The notes: a model not told the origin generated them from the letters alone. A DNA stretch of 64,000 bases from RFPI01 sp964470195 (GCA_964470195.1 CAYYBG010000004.1:1-64000), one strand, 5' to 3'. Shown: positions 1-6,795, numbered from the stretch's first letter. Made by a program: numbers and translations.

Positions 1-874
1 AGGACTTTCCTGCAACTGCAATCGGGGTGCCGTTTTTGGCATGACGCGGATAGCCGTCGGCATAACCACAAGCGACTACACCAATACGCATCGGTTTATC
101 TGCGACAAAAGTATGTCCATAACCCACCCCATCGCCGACGGATAAATGTTGTATCGCAATAATTCGGCTGTGAAACTTCATGACTGGACGCAGATTCAAT
201 TGTGTTGCGCTTGTTTCAGCAAAAGGCGAAGCGCCATATAACATAATGCCAGCACGCACCCAATCACCATGTGAGGCCGGATAGCGCAATATACTGGCCG
301 AATTGGCCAATGACACAGGGTAATCAGCAAAATCTTGGATAGTTTGTTGAAATAATGCTAATGCAGGCGCAATCCCTGCCGCTTCGTCTGCATTGGCAAA
401 ATGGGTCATGAAAATAGTGTTGCCTACATTGGCACAATGCTCTAAGCGCTGCATCACAGCGGCCAATTGATGCGGTTCAAAACCAAGACGATTCATGCCA
501 GTATTGATTTTGACAAATACCTGAAAAGGATTAGGCAAATTTAACGCTTCCAGTAGGGTGATTTGCTCGACTTGATGAATCACCAAACTCAGTTGATGTT
601 GGCTGGCTAATAGCGCTTCATCGGCACAGAATAGTCCCTCCAGCAAAAGAATATCCTGTTGATAGCCGGCATGACGTAATTCCAGCGCTTCAGTTAATGA
701 CAGCACAGCAAAACCTTCAGCGGCTGCTAAGCCAAGTGCCGCGTTGAGCAAACCATGCCCATAACCGTTGGCTTTGATGACTGCCATGACTTTAGATTTG
801 GGAGCATGCTGGCGCACCTGCGCAAGATTATGTCGAAAAGCTGCTAAATTGATCGTGGCTTGAATGGGGCGCAT
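1..874 (-). CDS. alr: Alanine racemase, C-terminal part cut by window edge
   Basis: PLP-dependent racemase that makes D-alanine for peptidoglycan in the cytoplasm. The frame reads from an ATG at 874 down through the window edge, so about 291 N-terminal residues are present and the C-terminal barrel domain is missing. The N-terminal TIM barrel shows the PLP-lysine motif VIKANGYGHG around residue 34, then the family signatures FVKINTGMNRLGF and SNASILRYP-like segments, and GYADGYPR near the edge. It starts 6 bp after the dnaB stop, so it is very probably co-transcribed with dnaB, an arrangement common in proteobacteria. No separate promoter is seen. Confidence 0.96.
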   Translation of the reverse strand, partial: MRPIQATINLAAFRHNLAQVRQHAPKSKVMAVIKANGYGHGLLNAALGLAAAEGFAVLSLTEALELRHAGYQQDILLLEGLFCADEALLASQHQLSLVIHQVEQITLLEALNLPNPFQVFVKINTGMNRLGFEPHQLAAVMQRLEHCANVGNTIFMTHFANADEAAGIAPALALFQQTIQDFADYPVSLANSASILRYPASHGDWVRAGIMLYGASPFAETSATQLNLRPVMKFHSRIIAIQHLSVGDGVGYGHTFVADKPMRIGVVACGYADGYPRHAKNGTPIAVAGKS

Positions 875-880
875 GACAGA

Positions 881-2266
881 TTAATGGTCATCTGCAATAT
901 AGCCGCCAGAGGCATAATTCTCGAAGCGGGTGTATTGCCCAAGGAAAGTTAACCTAACACGACCAATAGGACCGTTACGCTGTTTGCCGATGATGATCTC
1001 AGCGGTGCCCTTATCCTCTGAGTCAGGGTTATACACATCGTCACGATAGATAAATAAAATCAAATCTGCATCTTGTTCGATGGCGCCTGACTCGCGTAAG
1101 TCTGACATGACTGGACGCTTGTCAGGTCTTTGCTCTACGCTTCGATTAAGCTGTGATAAGGCAATCACTGGCACATTTAACTCTTTGGCCAGCGACTTTA
1201 AGGAGCGGGAAATCTCAGATATTTCTGTGGCACGATTTTCTGATGCTCGACCGCCATTGGCTGACATCAATTGTAAATAGTCGACCACAATCAAACCCAA
1301 GTTTTCTTTACAGGTTCTTTGCAAGCGTCTTGCCCTAGCACGCAGCTCAAAGGCATTCAAGCCAGCACCTTCATCGATATACAAAGGTGCTTCGTTTAAC
1401 TTACCCAAAGCCATGGTCAATCTAGGCCAATCCTCTTCATCCAACTTGCCATTACGCATCTTATGTTGGTCGAGTCGACCCACAGAACCGACCATACGGG
1501 TTGCCAATTGAATTGCCGCCATTTCCATCGAAAATACCGCAACAGGTTTTTTTATCTCAAGCGCAATGTGCTCGGCAATATTCAAGGAGAACGCGGTTTT
1601 ACCCATAGAGGGTCGACCAGCGACAATAATCAAATCGCCAGGTTGCAATCCAGAAGTGCGCTCATCCAAATCATCAAATCCGGTGGCGATTCCCGTGACA
1701 TGACTTTGGTCTTCGCGCTGATAAAGCTCTTCAATACGATTCACCACAGGACCAAGCAGCGCTTTAATATCGATAAATCCTTGATTCGAACTGCTACCTG
1801 CTTGAGCGATTTCAAAAATCTTGCTTTCAGCCTCATCCAACAATTGTTGTGCATCACGCCCTTGTGGCACAAAAGCACTCTCGGCAATCTCACCACTCAC
1901 GGTCACCAATTTGCGCAAAATAGCTCGTTCACGCACAATTTCAGCGTAACGCCGAATATTGGCGGCGCTAGGGGTGTTCTTAGCCAGCGCATCTAGGTAC
2001 GCCAATCCGCCGACCGAGGTCAGCTCAGCATTACTCTCAAGCGATTCTGCAACGGTGACTATATCTGCTGGACGTGCCAGTTGAATTAAACGGCAAATGT
2101 GCTGAAATATTAGCTTGTGATCATGTCGATAGAAATCAGCCTCATGGAGGATGTCGGCGATTTTATCGAGCGACTCATTATCAAGCAGCAGCCCCCCCAA
2201 AACGGACTGTTCTGCTTCAATGGAATGAGGAGGAAGTTTTAGTGCTTCTAAAGTGTCGTCAGCCAT
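881..2266 (-). CDS. dnaB: Replicative DNA helicase DnaB
   Basis: Hexameric 5'-3' helicase that unwinds the chromosome at the replication fork and recruits DnaG primase. At 461 residues it is normal length. The N-terminal DnaB domain begins with PPHSIEAEQSVLGGLL. The RecA-like C-terminal domain has Walker A GRPSMGKTAF near residue 218, a Walker B region (LIVVDYLQLM) and the DnaB signature SDLRESGAIEQDADLI. There is no intein. The ATG at 2266 has no Shine-Dalgarno sequence and lies only 6 nt after a TATAAT hexamer (2273-2278), which points to a leaderless message. It is followed by alr. Confidence 0.98.
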   Translation of the reverse strand: MADDTLEALKLPPHSIEAEQSVLGGLLLDNESLDKIADILHEADFYRHDHKLIFQHICRLIQLARPADIVTVAESLESNAELTSVGGLAYLDALAKNTPSAANIRRYAEIVRERAILRKLVTVSGEIAESAFVPQGRDAQQLLDEAESKIFEIAQAGSSSNQGFIDIKALLGPVVNRIEELYQREDQSHVTGIATGFDDLDERTSGLQPGDLIIVAGRPSMGKTAFSLNIAEHIALEIKKPVAVFSMEMAAIQLATRMVGSVGRLDQHKMRNGKLDEEDWPRLTMALGKLNEAPLYIDEGAGLNAFELRARARRLQRTCKENLGLIVVDYLQLMSANGGRASENRATEISEISRSLKSLAKELNVPVIALSQLNRSVEQRPDKRPVMSDLRESGAIEQDADLILFIYRDDVYNPDSEDKGTAEIIIGKQRNGPIGRVRLTFLGQYTRFENYASGGYIADDH

Positions 2267-2272
2267 GCCGAC

Positions 2273-2278
2273 ATTATA
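2273..2278 (-). promoter_or_regulatory. Probable dnaB -10 box (TATAAT) next to the start codon
   Basis: The minus strand carries a perfect TATAAT whose last base is 7 nt before the A of the dnaB ATG. Transcription would therefore start at or within a base or two of the start codon. The best -35 candidate is TTGTCT at 2298-2303 with a 19-nt spacer, which is weak. This is a prediction from motif only. Confidence 0.5.
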
Positions 2279-2367
2279 CTGTTTGTCATCGATTTTTAGA
2301 CAATATGATGGAATGAAATATGCACGGAAAATGCTTTATTGAAATCGTAAATTTCAAAGCCAATGAT

Positions 2368-2395
2368 AAAAAAAAGGCTGCGTATGCAGCCTTTT
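2368..2395 (-). terminator. Rho-independent terminator after rplI
   Basis: Stem GGCTGC/GCAGCC with a 4-nt loop, followed on the minus strand by eight T residues. It lies 19 bp after the rplI stop and separates the ribosomal operon from dnaB. The A-tract on the other side makes it partly bidirectional. Confidence 0.85.
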
Positions 2396-2413
2396 TCATT
2401 ACCCAGCAAGCGC

Positions 2414-2863
2414 TTAAGCTTCGCCCAGCACAGAAACTGTGATGTCGACCACTACGTCGTGATGGAAAGCAATCGATACAGGGTGGTCACCCACTGTCTT
2501 CAATGGACCATTCGGCATACGCACTTCTGCTTTAGTCACTTGAAAGCCTTGGGAGGATAAGGACTCAGCAATATCAACATTAGTGACAGAACCAAATAGA
2601 CGGCCATCCACACCAGCTTTTTGTGTAATTTGCAATAAATAACCAGCTAATTTTTCGCCACGTGCTTGCGCAGCCGTTAAAAGCTCTGATTGTTGTTTTT
2701 CAAGTACTGCACGACGTTGCTCAAATTCAGCAATGTTGGCGCTTGTTGCACGCTTAGCTTTGCCTTGAGGAATCAGGAAGTTACGACCATAACCGTCCTT
2801 CACTCTAACAACATCACCGAGGTTACCCAGGTTGACTACTTTTTCTAATAAGATAACTTGCAT
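2414..2863 (-). CDS. rplI: 50S ribosomal protein L9
   Basis: Large-subunit protein that binds 23S rRNA and extends from the L1 stalk base. The 149-residue protein has the N-terminal rRNA-binding domain (MQVILLEKVVNLGNLGDVVRVKDGYGRNFL), the long central helix, and the C-terminal domain with GRLFGSVT near residue 90. It is the last gene of the rpsF-priB-rpsR-rplI operon, 11 bp after rpsR, and is followed by a strong terminator. Confidence 0.98.
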   Translation of the reverse strand: MQVILLEKVVNLGNLGDVVRVKDGYGRNFLIPQGKAKRATSANIAEFEQRRAVLEKQQSELLTAAQARGEKLAGYLLQITQKAGVDGRLFGSVTNVDIAESLSSQGFQVTKAEVRMPNGPLKTVGDHPVSIAFHHDVVVDITVSVLGEA

Positions 2864-2874
2864 GATGTTTCCCC

Positions 2875-3105
2875 TTAGTGCTTATCTGTATACGGCAACA
2901 AGGACAAGAAACGTGCACGTTTTACCGCTGCTGTCAGCTGACGCTGATATTTAGCTTTGGTGCCGGTGATACGTGCAGGAATGATCTTGCCATTTTCGCT
3001 AATAAAATCTTTGAGTAGATCCACATCTTTGTAATCTACTTGTTTGATGCCTTCTGCAGTAAATCTGCAGTAACGGCGACGTTTAAACATATCTCTTGCC
3101 ATCAT
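2875..3105 (-). CDS. rpsR: 30S ribosomal protein S18
   Basis: Small-subunit protein that pairs with S6 on the platform. The 76-residue frame contains the S18 signature RRRYCRF followed by DYKDVDLLKDFISENGKIIPARITG. An AAGGA ribosome site precedes two consecutive ATG codons, so the start is 3105 or 3102. It lies 10 bp after priB. Confidence 0.97.
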   Translation of the reverse strand: MMARDMFKRRRYCRFTAEGIKQVDYKDVDLLKDFISENGKIIPARITGTKAKYQRQLTAAVKRARFLSLLPYTDKH

Positions 3106-3115
3106 CTATCCTTTT

Positions 3116-3406
3116 TCAATATTCGATTTTGTTTAAATGCAACACCAATTGTGTACTTTTTAAACTGCGCTTAGCTAAAAAACCGTAGGCCATTACTTGA
3201 CTAGACTCGGTGATTTTTTCGCTTATTAGGGCTAACTCACCTAATGCTAGCACTACAATTTCACACATCACTTGGCGTCGCATCCCCGCTTCTATTTGCT
3301 CTGATTGATGTTGCAATGCAAAACTTAATAGCGGGATGCCTGCCGGGGTATAGCGCATTGGTTGTTTATTCACCAACACACCGCTAATCTTGACTTGATT
3401 AGTCAC
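3116..3406 (-). CDS. priB: Primosomal replication protein N (PriB)
   Basis: Single-strand DNA-binding OB-fold protein of the replication restart primosome, a paralogue of SSB. The 96-residue product starts MTNQVKISGVLVNKQPMRYTPAGIPLLSF, which fits the PriB/SSB N-terminal strand pattern. Its place between rpsF and rpsR is the conserved location of priB in beta- and gammaproteobacteria and supports the call more strongly than the sequence alone. It is expressed from the rpsF promoter. Confidence 0.93.
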   Translation of the reverse strand: MTNQVKISGVLVNKQPMRYTPAGIPLLSFALQHQSEQIEAGMRRQVMCEIVVLALGELALISEKITESSQVMAYGFLAKRSLKSTQLVLHLNKIEY

Positions 3407-3422
3407 CGGCTGATTAATTCAA

Positions 3423-3803
3423 TTACTCTGCTGATTCCTCAGCGGCTTCAGCCGTTTCACCCTTTTCCAATACTGATTTAGATTTCTCTTCTTTCATCAT
3501 TGGAGATGGTGCTGTTTCAGCCGCATTAGTCGAAATAGTCAAATGACGTAGTACGGCATCATTAAACTTAAATGCATGTTCTAGTTCAGCTAAAACTTCC
3601 AGGCTACATTCGATATTCATTAACACGTAATGTGCTTTGTGAATTTTTTGAATAGGGTAAGCAAGTTGACGACGACCCCAATCTTCTAGGCGGTGAATAG
3701 CACCACCATTGGATGTCACCAGTGTGCGATAACGATCAATCATCGCTGGCACTTGCTCGCTTTGGTCCGGATGGACGATAAATACGATTTCGTAATGCCG
3801 CAT
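3423..3803 (-). CDS. rpsF: 30S ribosomal protein S6
   Basis: First gene of the ribosomal operon. S6 binds 16S rRNA together with S18. The 126 residues begin MRHYEIVFIVHPDQSEQVPAMIDRY and contain the typical WGRRQLAYPI motif near residue 43. A charged, low-complexity C-terminal tail rich in Glu and Ala follows residue 100. Such glutamate-rich tails are normal for S6 and can be extended by RimK-type ligases in other bacteria. The 116-bp gap upstream holds the likely promoter. Confidence 0.98.
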   Translation of the reverse strand: MRHYEIVFIVHPDQSEQVPAMIDRYRTLVTSNGGAIHRLEDWGRRQLAYPIQKIHKAHYVLMNIECSLEVLAELEHAFKFNDAVLRHLTISTNAAETAPSPMMKEEKSKSVLEKGETAEAAEESAE

Positions 3804-3870
3804 GTAAACTCCTTTTGGATAAAGACTCCTGTAATGCGAAACAGTGAGCCAAGGTTGAAAAGCGAGTGAT

Positions 3871-3897
3871 TTTATATTAAACGCTATGTCAAATCAA
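3871..3897 (-). promoter_or_regulatory. Candidate rpsF operon promoter
   Basis: On the minus strand a TATAAA -10 (3871-3876) is preceded by TTGATT (3892-3897) at 15 nt. A better -35, TTGACA at 3887-3892, is only 10 nt away, which is too close. The region is the only non-coding space before rpsF. Weak motif evidence. Confidence 0.35.
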
Positions 3898-3919
3898 TGT
3901 TTTAATTCACTTACCCCAT

Positions 3920-4564
3920 TCATGCTTGCATAGGAATTGCCATAGCATGGCGAGATAAATCCCAACCTAGTTGCAAATCTTGCATTTTCTCCATACAGCT
4001 TAAATAGCAAGCCAGATGGTTCAATTGCAAGAAATGGCATAGATAATCATCCACCACTTCTAGCATTTTTAGCTTGTTTCGCCAGTCATTAGCATCATCA
4101 AACACTGCCTGTAAATCCTGCCACGCCATAGACTTAACTAACACCAGATCGGGAACAGCGCCTGTCCAGAGGCGTACTTGGTGTGCCAGCCATGCCGCGA
4201 TGCTGTCCGAGCTGACTTGCCAATTTCTCGGCAAATCTGGTTCACGACTGAGCATTTGATAAGGTTGCCATATCACGCTTTGACGATTTTCTATGGCATT
4301 AAGCAGTTGTTGTTGAGTTTGTAGCAAGGTCAAGCTCGGCGCCATTTGCTGTAACACTTGAGCACTCTGATTCATAGCCGCAATGGCCATAAAATGTGCG
4401 CTTTCGTCATCAAAGCCTGCGATAGATTGTGCTTTACGCACTTGGTCGGCATAGATACCACCGCCGGGGACAATAATGCATGAGGGATATTGGGATAAAT
4501 TCCCTAACAATTGATGCAGCTGAGGATGTCCCAACAAACTACCGCCTAGTTTAATAATAAGCAT
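3920..4564 (-). CDS. MfnE-like amino-acid-kinase family protein, methanofuran-type cofactor pathway
   Basis: Small kinase (214 residues) of the amino-acid-kinase fold found in the C1-cofactor islands of methylotrophs. The archaeal counterpart MfnE phosphorylates the aminomethylfuran phosphate precursor of methanofuran. The start shows the nucleotide-binding motif IIKLGGSLLGHPQ, then IVPGGGIYAD near residue 32 and the later sites SSDSIAAWLA and LVLVKSMAW. The ATG at 4564 follows an AGGGCG-like site. Directly upstream lies the broken end of an integron integrase, so the gene no longer sits next to pabB. A 15-codon fragment of a related kinase gene survives beside pabB (6751-6795), with 35 of 45 bases and 12 of 15 residues identical. 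The function is inferred from family and context. Confidence 0.85.
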   Translation of the reverse strand: MLIIKLGGSLLGHPQLHQLLGNLSQYPSCIIVPGGGIYADQVRKAQSIAGFDDESAHFMAIAAMNQSAQVLQQMAPSLTLLQTQQQLLNAIENRQSVIWQPYQMLSREPDLPRNWQVSSDSIAAWLAHQVRLWTGAVPDLVLVKSMAWQDLQAVFDDANDWRNKLKMLEVVDDYLCHFLQLNHLACYLSCMEKMQDLQLGWDLSRHAMAIPMQA

Positions 4565-4571
4565 ATACGCC

Positions 4572-4844
4572 CTACTTTTGCGCCTGTTCTACATTATTCA
4601 GCCAAGGCAATTCTTGCCCCAGCACCTGCTAATACAAAAATAGCAATGCCCTACGCGCTTGATTTTTCGTGCTGGCAGCAACATTGCCATTCACCGCCAG
4701 ATGCGTTAAAAAAGCCTCTCCCTCCGGTGCGCCCAATTCACCTGGGTGACGCTTGCCGTGAAACAAAATAAAGCGCTTAACCCACTGCACATAGGTTTCT
4801 TCTGTTCTTATGCTGTAGTGCTTTAAACGGATTTTATTTCGCAT
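4572..4844 (-). pseudogene. Truncated integron integrase (intI) remnant
   Basis: The minus-strand frame from ATG 4844 gives the N-terminal SAM-like domain of an integron tyrosine recombinase (RLKHYSIRTEETYVQWVKRF, then FHGKRHPGELG and STKNQARRALLFLY). Codon 72 is TAG. Reading through it, the same frame continues as QVLGQELPWLNNVEQAQK, still matching integron integrases, and stops at a second TAG (4572-4574). The whole catalytic domain with the R-H-R-Y residues is absent. About 90 of the roughly 320-340 residues usual for the family remain, so no active integrase can be made from this locus. Eight bases after the last codon the intact kinase gene begins. Confidence 0.9.
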
Positions 4845-4881
4845 AGAAACTTAAAATGGTGATTTTGATGCCATGTGGTAA

Positions 4882-4910
4882 TTGACAATTAGTTATAGGC
4901 TCTCTATTCT
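4882..4910 (+). promoter_or_regulatory. Candidate cassette promoter (Pc-like)
   Basis: A perfect TTGACA (4882-4887) is followed after exactly 17 nt by TATTCT (4905-4910) on the plus strand. It lies between the intI start and the attI core and points into the cassettes, as expected of an integron Pc promoter. Prediction from motif and position. Confidence 0.6.
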
Positions 4911-4990
4911 TAGACTGACATAATAAAAACACAAGCAATATTAAAAAATAACGCTCGCTTACACGCTGTCATTGGTGCTACTACTTAATA

Positions 4991-4997
4991 GTTAGGC
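4991..4997 (+). other. attI-type recombination core (GTTAGGC)
   Basis: A GTTRRRY core at the boundary between the integrase-proximal region and the first cassette. It is exactly complementary to GCCTAAC (5530-5536), the opening of the first cassette's attC, as expected if cutting between G and TT inserted that cassette. The full extent of attI cannot be defined by eye. Confidence 0.75.
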
Positions 4998-5067
4998 TTT
5001 TCGGCACGGTGACCGAGCCAATCGTTCCGAGTGAAATATCGTGGCTCAAACATTAAAGTGGTTACTT

Positions 5068-5523
5068 ATGAGAAAGCTTGGCAACATTCTGTGGCACTTC
5101 CCGTTTTTCGGCTTCGTCAATGCCGTCGTCATGTATCTATTAGGGCTTATTCTTACTGCAACGGTAATAGCAGCTCCAATCGGTCTTGGGTTAATGGAGT
5201 TTGGGAAGTTTCTCTTCGCGCCATTTGGGCATGCGATGATCAGCAAATCAAACCTTAATGTTGAGCAAAACCCAGCGTGGAAAACGTATTCAACCATCGT
5301 CATGATGGTCTATTTTCCTTTTGGCCTTATTCTCGCGCTGTTGGTAGTTCTCCAGGTGGTAGCACTGCTTATTACAATTATTGGCATACCTGTGGCACTT
5401 GTTGTTGCAAAGTCTCTCGGAACTTATCTAAATCCAGTCAACAAGAAGTGTGTGCATAGCGCGGTGGTTGATGAATTAGAGAGCCGTAAGGCAAAAGCGG
5501 AAGTAGCTAAGCATCTTGGGTAA
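5068..5523 (+). CDS. Cassette 1: YccF-like small inner-membrane protein
   Basis: Membrane protein of 151 residues from ATG 5068. A GTG at 5041 would add nine residues. The opening MRKLGNILWHFPFFGF and the later IIGIPVALVVAKSLG resemble YccF-domain (DUF307) proteins, which have paired hydrophobic segments. There are two to three strongly hydrophobic stretches (about residues 14-45 and 76-115) and a charged C-terminus. The role is unknown. It is the first gene after the attI-like core and the Pc-like promoter, and it ends 6 bp before its attC, as is typical for cassette genes. Family assignment is moderate. Confidence 0.75.
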   Translation: MRKLGNILWHFPFFGFVNAVVMYLLGLILTATVIAAPIGLGLMEFGKFLFAPFGHAMISKSNLNVEQNPAWKTYSTIVMMVYFPFGLILALLVVLQVVALLITIIGIPVALVVAKSLGTYLNPVNKKCVHSAVVDELESRKAKAEVAKHLG

Positions 5524-5529
5524 TTATCA

Positions 5530-5596
5530 GCCTAACACTGCGCTCTAGGGGACGATCCGCCTACCGGAGGCGCGCCCCTGAGCTTGAAGGTTATGC
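5530..5596 (+). repeat. attC site of cassette 1
   Basis: Imperfect palindrome opening with GCCTAAC (5530-5536) and closing with GTTATGC (5590-5596). The inner arms are GCTC/GAGC, AGGGG/CCCCT and CGCCT/AGGCG. The length of 67 bp is within the usual range for attC. The closing core forms the start of cassette 2. Confidence 0.9.
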
Positions 5597-5643
5597 ACAT
5601 TCGATGTTTCACTTGCAGTCCATTTAAATAGAAAGGCAATCCA

Positions 5644-5856
5644 ATGAAAATTTGCACTGTCTGGGGCGATTTGAGTTCTGAAAAGTCAAGCAAAAACTAC
5701 CCTACTGATTTATTTTACGAAGAGTGTTTCCAATCAATGAACCCAGACCAAGCAGACTCTGGGATTGTTACCTACCAAGATGATGATGGTTCTTATGGCG
5801 ATACTTGCTATGAGTGTGGAAAAACAAAGCAACAGGAAATTGAAGAGAGTCAATAG
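5644..5856 (+). CDS. Cassette 2: small hypothetical protein with a CxxC pair
   Basis: A 70-residue acidic soluble protein that I do not recognise. Visible features are an N-terminal KICTVWGDLSSE segment, several aromatic and acidic residues (ECFQSMNPDQ, TYQDDDGSYG), and a C-terminal CYECGKTKQQ with a Cys-x-x-Cys pair that could bind metal. A purine-rich GAAAGG lies 9 bp before the ATG. It fills most of a 373-bp cassette and ends 33 bp before the attC. Orphan genes of this size are typical integron cargo. Confidence 0.7.
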   Translation: MKICTVWGDLSSEKSSKNYPTDLFYEECFQSMNPDQADSGIVTYQDDDGSYGDTCYECGKTKQQEIEESQ

Positions 5857-5888
5857 ATGCTATCCAGTTTGATTCCCAACAACCATAT

Positions 5889-5969
5889 GCATAACCCTAC
5901 GTTCGAGAGGGACACTCCGCCAGCAAGCTTCGCTTTCTGCCTCCGCGCCCCTCACCTTAAACCTTAACC
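5889..5969 (+). repeat. attC site of cassette 2 (3' core degenerate)
   Basis: Opens with GCATAAC (5889-5895), exactly complementary to the GTTATGC that starts this cassette. The central part contains GAGGG/CCCTC arms and an AAGC-TTC-GCTT hairpin. The closing core is CTTAACC (5963-5969) instead of GTTRRRY. It still pairs, with two differences, with the GGCTAAC opening of the next attC, so it appears to have decayed after insertion. Confidence 0.8.
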
Positions 5970-5985
5970 ATCTCAGGTATCGCAC

Positions 5986-6687
5986 ATGAAATTATCTACG
6001 GTTCTTTTCATTCCACTGACCCTGTCAGCCTTCATTTTTTGCCAAACAGTGGCGTCTGCTCAACAGCCTTTCCAACTCTCCTCGAAGTTTTACGAGGTGG
6101 ATTTCAGTCGCACAAAATTCTGGGAGGGAGAACACCACTTCGGAAATGCTTTTTGTCTAATTTTTCCTCGCAGTCACGATGCACAGACGCTTGCCTTCGC
6201 AATGTATAACAACAACACCCTTTACTACAGTCGTGTGGAATACAAGGACCTGACCGCTCTCTACGTAGTTACCTCAACAGTACCAGCAGGCCGTTCCGTA
6301 GAAGTCGAGATCGGAAATATAGCAGCACAAAACCAACGAAGCGTGGACGCATACCCAGCGTATTTCAAGCAAATACAAACGACGGGCTTGCTTGGCACTT
6401 CTCTTACTTTGACAGTGCGCAACTCCTTGGAGGGAACGAAAGATGCCCCGTTCCCGTTTGCACGCTCAATTGCCGGACGCCCCGATGGTCAGCTTGCTTC
6501 GCTCTCGGTTCATCGCCTATTTGTTCACGGGAGTGATCGTATTGAGGTAGCTGGGCTTCGTTACTTCAAAGCGCCTATCGGCCAAGACCGCGAGGCCGAA
6601 GCTGTCTCTGAGTTGTCCGCATTTGTCGAAGCCGCTGCCGACTCCCTGCAATCCTGCACTGCAAAGTTGCCACCGAGGGTGCAATAG
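5986..6687 (+). CDS. Cassette 3: exported hypothetical protein
   Basis: A 233-residue protein with a clear Sec signal peptide (MKLSTVLFIPLTLSAFIFC..., probable cleavage after VASA near residue 25). I do not recognise the mature domain. It is mixed polar with many Tyr/Phe residues and two conserved-looking Cys (near residues 57 and 224) that might form a disulfide in the periplasm. An AGGT site precedes the ATG by about 9 bp. It ends just before the third attC. Function unknown. Confidence 0.7.
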   Translation: MKLSTVLFIPLTLSAFIFCQTVASAQQPFQLSSKFYEVDFSRTKFWEGEHHFGNAFCLIFPRSHDAQTLAFAMYNNNTLYYSRVEYKDLTALYVVTSTVPAGRSVEVEIGNIAAQNQRSVDAYPAYFKQIQTTGLLGTSLTLTVRNSLEGTKDAPFPFARSIAGRPDGQLASLSVHRLFVHGSDRIEVAGLRYFKAPIGQDREAEAVSELSAFVEAAADSLQSCTAKLPPRVQ

Positions 6688-6696
6688 GCATGCAAC

Positions 6697-6756
6697 GGCT
6701 AACCTATCATTCAACAGGGACGAGCTGAAGATCGCCCCTTAATTCAAACATTGGGA
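6697..6756 (+). repeat. attC site of cassette 3, joined to a kinase gene fragment
   Basis: Opens with GGCTAAC (6697-6703). The inner arms AGGG/CCCT and CGA/TCG are present, and the 3' side reads AATTCAAACATTGGGA. The final six bases TTGGGA (6751-6756) are not cassette sequence but the antisense of kinase codons 14-15, so the join falls exactly at the G/TT position of a GTTRRR-type core. The base at 6750 is A rather than the expected G. Confidence 0.75.
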
Positions 6757-6795
6757 ATGACCCAGCAAACTGCCACCTAGTTTAACAATTTGCAT
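6751..6795 (-). pseudogene. 5' fragment (15 codons) of a second MfnE-like kinase gene
   Basis: The minus-strand ATG at 6795 overlaps the last 14 bp of pabB and reads MQIVKLGGSLLGHSQ, then enters attC. The fragment matches the first 15 residues of the intact kinase (ATG at 4564) at 12 positions and 35 of 45 nucleotides, all aligned without gaps. It marks the ancestral operon order pabB-kinase and the point where the integron joined. It cannot encode a working enzyme. Confidence 0.88.

Larger units (their letters stand above)
4572..6756. mobile_element. Degraded integron: intI remnant, attI-like core and three gene cassettes
   Basis: Integron architecture can be read directly. A truncated integrase gene lies on the minus strand (4572-4844). 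A spacer with a plus-strand promoter follows, then a GTTAGGC core at 4991-4997, then three plus-strand cassettes (4992-5590, 5591-5963, 5964-6750), each ending in an attC-like imperfect palindrome. The first bases of each cassette are complementary to the start of its own attC: GTTAGGC/GCCTAAC and GTTATGC/GCATAAC exactly, and CTTAACC/GGCTAAC with two changes. This is the hallmark of cassettes that were once circular. The element interrupts the C1-cofactor operon between pabB and the kinase gene, and both of its ends touch kinase sequence. Confidence 0.9.

Noticed and set aside
1463..1996. 177-codon plus-strand frame opposite dnaB
   Set aside because: Antisense shadow of a clearly coding gene, with no protein-like pattern of its own.
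3887..3892. TTGACA as the rpsF -35 box
   Set aside because: Only 10 nt from the TATAAA candidate, too short for a sigma-70 promoter.
4572..4844. Phage or transposon tyrosine integrase
   Set aside because: The N-terminal sequence and the adjacent attI/attC sites fit integron integrases, and the catalytic domain is missing in any case.
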